Part shown: in pieces, positions 1-5,899 of the stretch | How the letters are laid out: every line of letters starts with the position of its first letter | Position numbering within the stretch: the stretch's first letter is position 1 | Assembly: GCA_009785395.1 (NCBI GenBank) | Contig: WQWK01000099.1 | Coordinates: 1 to 7,204 of the forward strand | Direction: 5' to 3' | Source: Conexibacteraceae bacterium | GTDB lineage: Bacteria; Actinomycetota; Thermoleophilia; Solirubrobacterales; Solirubrobacteraceae | Length of the DNA stretch: 7,204 nt | Notes under the pieces: generated by a model | What the model was told of the DNA's origin: nothing | Seen by the model: only the letters and a program-made list of their open reading frames with translations | Database searches by the model: none | Program-made: the position numbers and the translations under genes

Positions 1-308
1 CCCTGCCTGCCCGCGGCGGCGACGCTGAAGGTGATGCCGTTGCCGCTGGCGGCGACGCTGCCGGTCAGTTGCACCACGTTCGCCTGCACCGTGACGCCCA
101 GGGCGCCGGCCGCGTTTGACGAGCCGCCGGGCGTCGTGCTCGCCGGGGCGGGAGCGCCCGTCAGCCCGTTGCCGCCGCTACCCGCGTGCGGGGTGCGGGC
201 CAACGCCGCCGCGGGCAGCGCGACGAGTGTGCCGCCGAGCGGCAGCACCGCGAGCAGGCGGCGGCGCGTAGAACGAGTTGCGGCTTCGTAGCCGTGGCGT
301 GGGTGCAT
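1..308 (-). CDS. Secreted protein of unknown family, N-terminal part only
   Basis: The frame is open from an ATG at 306-308 on the minus strand to the window edge, giving 102 codons; the C-terminus is missing. Residues 1-37 read as an export signal: a charged start with T-R-R-R at 14-17, a hydrophobic core LLAVLPLGGTLVALPAAALA at about 18-37, and a likely signal peptidase cut after A-L-A at 35-37. A Gly/Ser/Pro/Ala-rich linker follows (about 40-68), then a stretch with alternating hydrophobic residues (GVTVQANVVQLTGSV, then GITFSVAAAG) suggesting a beta-rich domain. No catalytic motif is visible yet. The gene lies downstream of a c-di-AMP riboswitch. In Actinobacteria that class is known to control secreted cell-wall enzymes (Rpf, NlpC/P60 and similar), so a peptidoglycan-acting or envelope protein is the best inference. 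No Shine-Dalgarno is obvious before the ATG. Confidence 0.8.
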   Translation of the reverse strand, partial: MHPRHGYEAATRSTRRRLLAVLPLGGTLVALPAAALARTPHAGSGGNGLTGAPAPASTTPGGSSNAAGALGVTVQANVVQLTGSVAASGNGITFSVAAAGRQ

Positions 309-314
309 GCGGTT

Positions 315-335
315 GTAGGGGCACTTCGCGCCTAC
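315..335 (-). promoter_or_regulatory. Possible riboswitch expression platform hairpin
   Basis: The 3' strand of the riboswitch closing stem (GTAGG, 331-335 read on minus) is also complementary to CCTAC at 315-319, just 7 nt before the start codon. The alternative hairpin is 5 bp, a C/C mismatch, then 2 bp, with a 5-nt loop. Formation of the aptamer closing stem and of this hairpin would compete for the same bases. There is no T-run, so any switch here would more likely act on translation than on termination. This is an inference from base complementarity only. Confidence 0.35.
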
Positions 336-463
336 GGGGTGAGCTGACGGGCTCGCGCTTTGCGCTACCGGTCTGCTGACCGGATTCGCCCCAGCGGCGC
401 CCGAGACGGCGCCGCAATGGTTCCCCCGCCGACCGTCCGCGGACGAACGGTCGCTCGGCTATG
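326..463 (-). ncRNA. Cyclic-di-AMP riboswitch (ydaO/yuaA class)
   Basis: Read on the minus strand, the leader carries the conserved blocks of the ydaO/yuaA class in order. GGGGGAACCA is at 418-427, GGGGCGAATCC at 382-392, and GCCCGTCAGCTCACC followed by CCGTAGGCGC at 328-352. Between them are the expected paired elements: a stem at 431-436/447-452, a perfect 8-bp stem at 394-401/408-415, and a 6-bp stem at 368-373/378-383 with a 4-base loop. A short closing stem may form between AGCC (457-460) and GGC near 330-332. The class binds c-di-AMP and is known mainly as a genetic OFF switch. It sits between a strong promoter and a secreted-protein start codon, which is its usual actinobacterial context. 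The exact ends are approximate. Confidence 0.92.
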
Positions 464-472
464 TGGGACCGG

Positions 473-503
473 ATTATATGTGTATTGGCGGCGGCCGTGT
501 CAA
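473..503 (-). promoter_or_regulatory. Sigma-A promoter for the riboswitch and secreted protein
   Basis: On the minus strand a perfect TTGACA (-35, at 498-503) and a perfect TATAAT (-10, at 473-478) are separated by 19 bp, slightly longer than the usual 17. The predicted transcription start is near 466. That places the riboswitch at the very 5' end of the RNA and gives a leader of about 158 nt before the ATG at 308. This is the best promoter match in the window. Confidence 0.8.
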
Positions 504-521
504 GGCCCTCGTCACGGCCCC

Positions 522-589
522 GCGACGCAGATCCCGCTCCGTGCGGCAACGCCGACCCCGCTGCGTGCGACGCAGATCCCGCTCCGTGT
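522..589. repeat. Three imperfect 21-24 bp direct repeats
   Basis: Copies begin at 522, 546 and 567. The first and third are identical over 22 bases (522-543 and 567-588). The middle copy shares the pattern but differs at several positions. The cluster lies upstream of the -35 of the minus-strand promoter and upstream of the rpoD leader. Read as protein on the plus strand it would repeat ATQIPLR / ATPTPLR, but the only frame containing it starts inside the antisense of the riboswitch and is probably not a gene. It could be a regulator binding array or simple duplication. Function is unknown. Confidence 0.6.
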
Positions 590-610
590 GTGAAACGTTA
601 TGGCCGTTTG

Positions 611-640
611 TGCGTAGTACGTACGCAGGGTAAGTAGAAT
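611..640 (+). promoter_or_regulatory. Tentative rpoD promoter region with small dyad
   Basis: A -10-like TAGAAT lies at 635-640, about 108 bp before the rpoD ATG. No good -35 is found at normal spacing; TTGTGC at 608-613 is 21 bp away, which is too far. A 6-bp inverted repeat, TGCGTA (611-616) and TACGCA (622-627) with a 5-base centre, sits where the -35 would be and could be an operator. This is a weak call, based on the -10 match and position only. Confidence 0.3.
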
Positions 641-664
641 CGCAGCCAGGTTTGATAGGTGGAG

Positions 665-696
665 TGCGCGCTCGGCGGGCGCGCAGCCGCCTTTTT
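665..696 (+). promoter_or_regulatory. Possible attenuator in the rpoD leader
   Basis: Two mutually exclusive hairpins can be drawn. One pairs TGCGCGC (665-671) with GCGCGCA (679-685), 7 bp around a 7-base loop. The other pairs GGCGG (674-678) with CCGCC (687-691), five G-C pairs around an 8-base loop, and is followed at once by TTTTT (692-696). The second has the form of a short intrinsic terminator and the first would disrupt it. It lies 53 bp before the rpoD ATG. No ligand or protein trigger can be inferred. Confidence 0.35.
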
Positions 697-748
697 CAAG
701 CGCTCCGGACAGGCCGGTTCGCTGGAAATACGACGGAAACGGAACCAG

Positions 749-1849
749 ATGTCAGTAGCTGAACTGCAGGAACTTGAAGAGGTCAAGGCTCTCGTAAACC
801 GCGGTCAGCAGCTGGGCGTGCTCACGTTCGCCGAGATCAACGGGGCGGTTGCCGAGCTGGACCTCGACGAGACGGACATCGAGGATCTTCACGGGTTCCT
901 CGAGCGGGCTGAGATCGAGCTCGTCGAAGAGGTCGACCCGGCGATGGCCGAGGCGGAGGTCGAGCGCGCACCCGACAAGCGCACGCGCCGCAAGGCCAAG
1001 ACGGCTCTGGACCTGAAGCCGGACATGACGACGGACTCGCTGCAGCTGTTCCTCAAGGACATCGGCAAGGTGCGCCTGCTGACCGCCCAGGAGGAGGTCG
1101 ATCTCGCCAAGCGGATCGAGCGTGGCGACCTTGACGCCAAGCAGAAGATGGTCGAGTCGAACCTGCGTCTTGTCGTCTCGATCGCCAAGAACTACCGCAA
1201 TCAGGGCCTCCCCTTCCTGGACCTGATCCAGGAGGGGACGCTGGGCCTGGTGCGCGCGGCCGAGAAGTTCGATTACCGCAAGGGCTTCAAGTTCTCGACC
1301 TACGCGACCTGGTGGATCCGCCAGGCGATCGCCCGGGCGCTGGCCGACAAGGCGCGCACGATCCGCATCCCGGTCCACGTGGTCGAGAAGCTCAACAAGA
1401 TCGGTCGCGCCGAGCGCAAGCTCGTGACTGAGCTGGGACGCGAGCCCACGGCCGAGGAGATCGCCGAGGTCACCGGGATCGAGCCCGAGGAGGTCGAGTC
1501 GATCAAGCGCTCCGCCCAGGCTCCGGTGTCGCTCGAGAAGCCGGTCGGCGACGAGGAGGAGTCGGAGTTCGGCCAGTTCATCGCCGACGAGCGCGCCGAG
1601 TCGCCGTACGAGCGCGCCGCCGAGATCCTCACCAAGGAGGCCCTGCGCGAGGCGCTGGAGAACCTCAGCTACCGCGAGCGCCGCGTGCTCGAGCTGCGCT
1701 ACGGGCTCGGCGGCGAGCACCCGCGGACGCTCGACGAGGTCGGGCGCACGTTCAACGTGACGCGTGAGCGCATCCGCCAGATCGAGAACCAGTCGCTCAA
1801 GAAGCTGCAGTCGCTGGCCGAGGCCCAGAAGCTGCGCGACGTCGCGTAG
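749..1849 (+). CDS. rpoD: Primary RNA polymerase sigma factor (RpoD/SigA)
   Basis: This 366-aa sigma-70 protein directs RNA polymerase to housekeeping promoters. From the chosen ATG, residues 1-70 form an acidic, region 1.1-like domain and 71-95 a basic linker (KRTRRKAK). Region 1.2 begins near S97 ([15 protein letters not shown]). Region 2 spans about 133-203, with the core-binding and -10 recognition blocks [19 protein letters not shown] and [14 protein letters not shown] (185-198). Region 3 covers about 210-288. Region 4 covers about 300-355, with the -35-binding helix-turn-helix [20 protein letters not shown] at 327-346. All regions of a primary sigma are present. The C-terminus ([15 protein letters not shown]) departs from the common LRHPSRSRKL ending. 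The ATG at 749 is preferred because it begins the conserved domain and has GGAAACGGAACC just upstream. An in-frame GTG at 659 would add 30 residues that overlap the possible attenuator. The gene is monocistronic, ending in a strong terminator. Confidence 0.96.
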   Translation: MSVAELQELEEVKALVNRGQQLGVLTFAEINGAVAELDLDETDIEDLHGFLERAEIELVEEVDPAMAEAEVERAPDKRTRRKAKTALDLKPDMTTDSLQLFLKDIGKVRLLTAQEEVDLAKRIERGDLDAKQKMVESNLRLVVSIAKNYRNQGLPFLDLIQEGTLGLVRAAEKFDYRKGFKFSTYATWWIRQAIARALADKARTIRIPVHVVEKLNKIGRAERKLVTELGREPTAEEIAEVTGIEPEEVESIKRSAQAPVSLEKPVGDEEESEFGQFIADERAESPYERAAEILTKEALREALENLSYRERRVLELRYGLGGEHPRTLDEVGRTFNVTRERIRQIENQSLKKLQSLAEAQKLRDVA

Positions 1850-1872
1850 CGGCGCTCAGGTTTTGTTTATTG

Positions 1873-1901
1873 GGGCGGGCCTTTCGGGGCCCGCCCTTTT
1901 T
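1873..1901 (+). terminator. Intrinsic terminator of rpoD
   Basis: A perfect 9-bp GC-rich stem (1873-1881 with 1888-1896) encloses the loop TTTCGG and is followed by five T residues at 1897-1901. It begins 24 bp after the rpoD stop codon. This is a canonical Rho-independent terminator for the plus strand. Confidence 0.93.
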
Positions 1902-1932
1902 ATTGAGCGCGGCCTGCCCCGTGGCCGAAGCC

Positions 1933-1971
1933 TGTTGACGTTTGTGCAGATTATCTGCACAAACGTCAACA
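1933..1971. promoter_or_regulatory. 39-bp perfect palindrome, candidate operator
   Basis: Two 19-base arms (1933-1951 and 1953-1971) are exact reverse complements around a single central T at 1952. The outer parts read TGTTGACG / CGTCAACA and the inner parts TTTGTGCAGAT / ATCTGCACAAA. There is no T-run, and it lies after the rpoD terminator and 60 bp before the HxlR-type regulator start. An operator for that dimeric regulator is the natural inference, because HxlR proteins bind dyads and often control themselves. An imperfect role as a second, bidirectional terminator cannot be excluded. The length and perfection exceed what one winged-helix dimer usually needs. Confidence 0.6.
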
Positions 1972-1989
1972 ACCCCGACCTGGGGTCCG

Positions 1990-2020
1990 CTTCAGCTTCT
2001 GAAGTGTCCGCCGCTAGACT
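1990..2020 (+). promoter_or_regulatory. Probable HxlR gene promoter with embedded dyad
   Basis: A -10-like TAGACT sits at 2015-2020, with a weak -35-like TTCAGC at 1991-1996 (spacer 18 bp). The predicted start of transcription falls at about 2027-2031, on or next to the ATG, so the mRNA may be leaderless; no Shine-Dalgarno is visible in the preceding bases. A 6-bp inverted repeat CTTCAG-CTT-CTGAAG (1990-2004) covers the -35, a typical repressor position. Confidence 0.45.
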
Positions 2021-2030
2021 GCGTTTCAGA

Positions 2031-2381
2031 ATGTCCTCACCCGATACATGCCCGGTCTGCCGGACGGCCGAGGTCGTCTGCGGCAAGTGGACCCTGCTGC
2101 TCATCAAGGAGCTGGCCGAGGGGCACTCGCGCTTCTGCGAGCTCGAGCGGTCGCTCGAGGGGATCAGCCCCCGCACGCTGTCGCTGCGGCTGCGAGCGCT
2201 GGAGGAGGAGGGCATCGTCGCCCGCAGCACCTTCCCCGAGGTGCCGCCGCGGGTCGAGTACGTGCTCACCGTGAAGGGGCGCGCGCTCGTACCTCTGATC
2301 GAGGACATGCGCACGTATGGCCTCCAGTGGCTGAGCGACGACTGCGAGATCGCGGTCGATCAGGCGCTCGCCGCCGTCTGA
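2031..2381 (+). CDS. HxlR-family winged-helix transcriptional regulator
   Basis: This small (116 aa) DNA-binding protein matches the HxlR pattern. It has an N-terminal CPVC with the conserved first cysteine (C7), then GGKW-like VCGKW (16-20), LLLIKELAEG (22-31), and RFCELERSLEGISPRTLSLRLRALEEEGIVAR (34-65), the helix-turn-helix and recognition helix. The wing PEVPPRVEYVLTVKGRAL (69-86) follows. The family acts as dimers, often sensing reactive electrophiles or redox change through the N-terminal cysteine. Here there are five cysteines (7, 10, 17, 36, 105), more than usual, so thiol sensing is plausible but unproven. The ATG at 2031 is chosen because the family's N-terminus begins there and a -10 lies just upstream. 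A GTG at 2004 is in frame but falls inside the dyad. No oxidoreductase, the usual divergent target, is adjacent. Confidence 0.92.
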   Translation: MSSPDTCPVCRTAEVVCGKWTLLLIKELAEGHSRFCELERSLEGISPRTLSLRLRALEEEGIVARSTFPEVPPRVEYVLTVKGRALVPLIEDMRTYGLQWLSDDCEIAVDQALAAV

Positions 2382-2458
2382 ACGGCCCGCCGCGCCACAG
2401 CGCCTGCAAGCGCAGTCCCCTTCGCAGGGTTTGACGGCCTCCCGCCGAAACCGTCGGC

Positions 2459-4039
2459 GTGAGAAACCTGACGCTGCACGGGTTGCTGGAGGCGTTCACG
2501 AGCGACGCCGGCTCGCGCCTGGACCTCGCCGCCTCCGAGGGCGAGGAGGTCCCGTTCGAGGTGGTGACGAGCGACGGGCGCCGCTCCGGGAGCAACCCGC
2601 TCTACTGCTACCGCCCGCTGACCGCAGACTTCATTCGGGCGCGCCTCGGGCTGCTGGTCGCGCTGCCGAGCTACGCCCCGGCGGCGCGCGCGCTGGAGGG
2701 GATCGGCGGGCTCGAGCCGTATCTGCGTGCCCGCGGCGAGAAGCACCTCCCTGGCCAGCGGCGCGAGCTCGCCGACTTGGCCCTGCGCGACTTCCTCGCC
2801 CGGGTCTATGACGAACGCAGCGACTTCGTGTTCGACGCCACCCGATTTGAGATCGCCTATCAGGAGCTCGAGCACGCGCTCTATCAGGGGCGTTGCGTGA
2901 CGGAGGTGATCGCGCCGCTGCTCGGCATCGACCTCGATCCCGACACGGACGAGCTCGCGCTCGGCGAAGGGCTCTCGATCGTGCGCCTGTCGGCGCTCGG
3001 CGGGGCGCCAGAGGAGCTGCTGGGCTCCGAGCAGGCGCCGCTCGCGCTGGTGCTGCGGATTGCCCACGACCGCAAGCAGCATCCGTCCGTCTCCTTCGCC
3101 CGCACGCGCTTCCGGCGGGTGCTCACCGCGCTGCGGCTGTTCGACAGGGGCCGCTTCGCGATCGGCCTGATCGGCTATTCGCGGATCGACGACGGCGTGT
3201 GGTCGCCGGTGTCGCTCGGTTCCAGCGGGCGCCCGCGGATGCAGACGCTGATCGAGCGGGACAGCGAGGACGAGCTGCGCGGGTTCTGCAGCCTCATCGG
3301 TCGGCGGATCGGAGGCCAGGCACCCGGCCCCGGCCGCCGGCCCGACAACTCCGGCGCCGGCGAGGTCATGTGGGCGCTGGCGCGGTTCGAGATGGGCTGC
3401 GAGCGGATCGTGCCGTTCGAGGCACTGACCGACTACCTGCTGGGGCTGCGCGCGCTGCTGGAGCCCGAGGGTCCCGCCAGCGGGCGCCTGGCGCAGCGGC
3501 TCGCGCTGATCTGCGCGCCACCCGAGGGGCGCGCGGCCCTGGCCGAGCGCACAGCACATGCGATCGCACTCGAGCGGGCCGTGATCGCCGGCGTCGCACC
3601 GTCCGAGCCGGGTGTGGACGCGGTGGTTGACGAGCTCGCCGAGCACCTGCGGGCGATCCTGCGCGACGTGCTCTGCGGGCACCTGTCGGCTGACGTGCGC
3701 GCGGTCGCGGATGAGCTGCTGGCCGCTTCGGTGCCGCCCGAGCCCGAGGAGGCGGTGCCGATCGTGCCGGAGCCGGCGGACGACGCGCCGGAGGAGACCC
3801 CGGCGGGCGAGACCCCGGCGGGCGAGACCCCGGCGGGCGAGACCCCGGCGGGCGAGACCCAAACGTTCACGCCGGTCGCAGACGAGGCGGGTGAGACTCA
3901 GCCATTCACTCCGTTCGCGCCCGAGGTGCCGCCGCTCTACTTCGAAGATGACGACCGGTCACCGATCGCGGCGCAGGACGCCAGGGAACCGGGCGCGACG
4001 GGTGCGGTGTACCGTGCGCCGTGGCATCTTCGGCGTTGA
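2459..4039 (+). CDS. Conserved-looking protein of unknown function with ETPAG repeat tail
   Basis: I do not recognise this 526-aa protein. It is cytoplasmic by appearance, with no signal peptide or membrane segment. Residues 1-120 begin with LTLHGLLEAF and form a mixed domain; 120-270 form a second domain rich in aromatic and charged residues (VLTALRLFDRGRFAIGLIGY). Residues 305-405 are mostly helical, with ALARFEMGCERIVPFEALTDYLLGLRALLEPEG and then SGRLAQRLALI. That layout recalls Apea-like HEPN domains, but the catalytic R-x4-6-H is not visible; the equivalent stretch reads ALERAVIAG. From about 424 the tail is acidic and proline-rich, with four exact ETPAG units (446-465) and two copies of GETQ-x-FTP. 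The start is the first GTG after an in-frame TGA at 2432; no clear Shine-Dalgarno is seen. It lies 77 bp after the HxlR-type gene on the same strand, so co-transcription is possible. Confidence 0.85.
   Translation: MRNLTLHGLLEAFTSDAGSRLDLAASEGEEVPFEVVTSDGRRSGSNPLYCYRPLTADFIRARLGLLVALPSYAPAARALEGIGGLEPYLRARGEKHLPGQRRELADLALRDFLARVYDERSDFVFDATRFEIAYQELEHALYQGRCVTEVIAPLLGIDLDPDTDELALGEGLSIVRLSALGGAPEELLGSEQAPLALVLRIAHDRKQHPSVSFARTRFRRVLTALRLFDRGRFAIGLIGYSRIDDGVWSPVSLGSSGRPRMQTLIERDSEDELRGFCSLIGRRIGGQAPGPGRRPDNSGAGEVMWALARFEMGCERIVPFEALTDYLLGLRALLEPEGPASGRLAQRLALICAPPEGRAALAERTAHAIALERAVIAGVAPSEPGVDAVVDELAEHLRAILRDVLCGHLSADVRAVADELLAASVPPEPEEAVPIVPEPADDAPEETPAGETPAGETPAGETPAGETQTFTPVADEAGETQPFTPFAPEVPPLYFEDDDRSPIAAQDAREPGATGAVYRAPWHLRR
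3794..3853 (+). repeat. Four perfect 15-bp tandem repeats inside a CDS
   Basis: The unit gagaccccggcgggc occurs at 3794, 3809, 3824 and 3839 without a mismatch, and a partial fifth unit extends to 3860. It encodes E-T-P-A-G in frame. The perfect nucleotide identity points to recent slippage, and copy number may vary between strains without shifting the frame. Confidence 0.95.
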
Positions 4040-4066
4040 GTCACGACACTAGCTCTGTCGTGGCTC
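4038..4066. terminator. Shared hairpin between convergent genes
   Basis: GAGTCACGACA (4038-4048) pairs with TGTCGTGGCTC (4056-4066): 11 bp including one G-U wobble (on plus), with a 7-base loop CTAGCTC. It overlaps the stop of the plus-strand gene (4037-4039) and the stop and last codons of the minus-strand gene (stop 4049-4051). No T-run follows on either strand, so it is an atypical bidirectional terminator or a 3'-end stabiliser. Confidence 0.55.
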
Positions 4067-5899
4067 GAGTTGGGCGACCGTCTGGTCTGGGGCGCTCGGC
4101 CAGACCGACACGGCATCCGCGTCGGTCTCAACCGAGCAGGAGACGCCGACACCGAGATCCGGGAGTCGTGCGCTGCGGGCCCGCAGCTCGACGCCTGATG
4201 CCAGTTCCACCACGACCTCCACGGTACGTCCGAGGTCGATGACGTCGACGACCCGGGCGATGCCCAGCGCCACCATCGACCCGTTGAGGTGCGCCGGCGC
4301 GGGCTCCGGGCGCAGGCGGAGAGCCTCGGGCGGGACCTGCCAGAGCACGCGGGTTCCCACCGCCAGGTCCGTCACGATCCCGGCGCTCACCTCTCCGGCC
4401 ACGCCCTCGACGAGGTTGTCGATGCCGAGCAGGCGACCGACCTCCGCGGAGGCGGGCCGCTGGTACACGTCGCGGCAGCTGCCCGCCTGGAGCACCTGTC
4501 CGTCGCTGACGATCACGATCTCGTCGGCCAGCATCGCCGCCTCCTCCGGGTCGTGGGTGACGAGCACCGTCGAGAGGTTGACGTCACGCTGCAACCGTCG
4601 GAACTCGCGCCGCAGCTCCGCTCGCACCGGTGCGTCGAGCGCCGAGAAGGGCTCGTCGAGCAGCACCACCCGTGGGTCGCCCGCGAGCGCGCGTGCAAGG
4701 CTGACGCGCTGGCGCTGACCACCGGAGATCTGCTCCGGCAGACGGTCGAGGAGGCCGTCCAGGTGGAGCGTCTGCAGCCACCACGCGGCTCGGGCTGGGT
4801 TCGCGTGCACACCGAAGACCGCCTGCTGCCAGACCGTGCGGCCTGGGATCAGGCCGAACCCCTGGGGAACGTAGCCGACGCGGCGGTGCTCGGGAACGAC
4901 ACCGCTCACGTCACTCCCCGCATAGGTCACCGCCCCCGCGTGCGGCCCGAGCAGCCCCGCGAGGCTCAGCAGCGTCAGTGACTTGCCAGAGCCCGAGGGG
5001 CCGACGATCGCGAGCCGGTGAGCGCGCTCGGGGTGCGCGACCCGCAGGTGGAAGCTGCCAACAGTGGCGTCGATGTCAAAGCCCACTGGTGTTGGTGGCG
5101 CTGACACTGGGGACACCGGCTCTGGGATCGCACGACGGTGCCTGTGTGCCGGGCGCCGGATGTGGCTGAGGCCGATCGCGAGCACCGCGACCGCCAGTGC
5201 GAGCAGCGTCGGTGCCTCGGTCTGTGTCAGCGGCGCCGACGAGAACAGGTTGTCAACGTAGACGGGCAGCGTGTACGGGTGGTAGGCGAGCACCACGGTC
5301 GTGCCGTACTCGCCGAAGGCTCGCAGCCACATGAGGATCATGCCCGCGCGCAGCCCGTCGGATGCGGCCCATGCGTCGACGCGCAGGAACCGCGCCATGC
5401 GACCATGGCCGAGCGTTGCCGCCACGTCGCTGAGCGACGGATCGACCGCGCGGAAGGCGCTGCGGGCGACGACAACCAGGAACGGCAAGGAGACGAATGT
5501 CTGCGCGATCACCACGCCGTAGATCGTCTCCGTCAAGCGCTGGCCCGAGAGCTTGCCCAGAAACGTATAGGGGCCGACGATGTAGATCAGCAGGATGCCG
5601 CTGATCAGCGGCGGCACCGCCAGCGGAAGCTGGACGATGAGGTTGACGAGCGAGGCGAGCCAGCCGCGATGGTGGGCCAGGTAATAGGCGAGTGGCACGC
5701 CCAACAACACACCGATGAGCAATGAGATCGTGGCGCCTTCGACGGAAACGCCGAGTGCTGACCACAGGCCGGGAACGTTCCAGCCCTCGTTGTTTCCGGT
5801 CGCCACGCGGTAGACGAACGCGCCGACCGGATAGGCCAGGTAGATGACCAGCAGGGCGCCGAGCCAACGGAACAGGCGCGGCGCCCTGCTGGCGGTCAC
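4049..5899 (-). CDS. Molybdate/tungstate-type ABC transporter, fused permease and ATPase (ModB-ModC)
   Basis: One 616-aa polypeptide carries both transporter functions. Residues 1-245 are a ModB/CysT-like permease with about six hydrophobic segments (near 12-32, 52-73, 84-108, 125-147, 185-206, 228-244). It has an EAA-like loop at about 156-173 (SDVAATLGHGRMARFLRV) that contacts the ATPase. A Pro-rich linker spans 247-272. The ATPase follows with Walker A GPSGSGKS (300-307), Q-loop Q346, signature ISGGQRQR (391-398), Walker B VVLLDEP (411-417) and H-loop H449. Residues about 500-600 resemble a TOBE-type ligand-binding domain. It should import oxyanion delivered by the upstream binding protein, using ATP. 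Start GTG at 5897-5899 overlaps the binding-protein stop by four bases (GTGA), implying translational coupling. All ATPase motifs are intact. Substrate (molybdate, tungstate, less likely sulfate) is inferred from family and partner. Confidence 0.92.
   Translation of the reverse strand: MTASRAPRLFRWLGALLVIYLAYPVGAFVYRVATGNNEGWNVPGLWSALGVSVEGATISLLIGVLLGVPLAYYLAHHRGWLASLVNLIVQLPLAVPPLISGILLIYIVGPYTFLGKLSGQRLTETIYGVVIAQTFVSLPFLVVVARSAFRAVDPSLSDVAATLGHGRMARFLRVDAWAASDGLRAGMILMWLRAFGEYGTTVVLAYHPYTLPVYVDNLFSSAPLTQTEAPTLLALAVAVLAIGLSHIRRPAHRHRRAIPEPVSPVSAPPTPVGFDIDATVGSFHLRVAHPERAHRLAIVGPSGSGKSLTLLSLAGLLGPHAGAVTYAGSDVSGVVPEHRRVGYVPQGFGLIPGRTVWQQAVFGVHANPARAAWWLQTLHLDGLLDRLPEQISGGQRQRVSLARALAGDPRVVLLDEPFSALDAPVRAELRREFRRLQRDVNLSTVLVTHDPEEAAMLADEIVIVSDGQVLQAGSCRDVYQRPASAEVGRLLGIDNLVEGVAGEVSAGIVTDLAVGTRVLWQVPPEALRLRPEPAPAHLNGSMVALGIARVVDVIDLGRTVEVVVELASGVELRARSARLPDLGVGVSCSVETDADAVSVWPSAPDQTVAQLEPRQS

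Noticed and set aside
522..589. CRISPR-like array
   Set aside because: There are only three imperfect copies with almost no spacer between them and no cas genes nearby.
360..593. 77-codon plus-strand frame ending in ATQIPLR repeats
   Set aside because: It begins inside the antisense of the riboswitch and overlaps its promoter, has no ribosome binding site, and shows no domain-like sequence.
659..748. GTG start giving RpoD 30 extra residues
   Set aside because: The extension is low-complexity and overlaps leader hairpins; the conserved sigma N-terminus starts at the ATG at 749 with a purine-rich site upstream.
752..1720. Long minus-strand open frame opposite rpoD
   Set aside because: It is the antisense of a clearly conserved sigma factor; the Leu/Arg/Asp-rich translation is typical of a high-GC shadow frame.
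2360..3862. 500-codon minus-strand frame opposite the unknown protein
   Set aside because: Its start (repeating GLARR) is only the antisense of the ETPAG repeats. The plus-strand frame has better protein-like composition and a convergent neighbour that fits.
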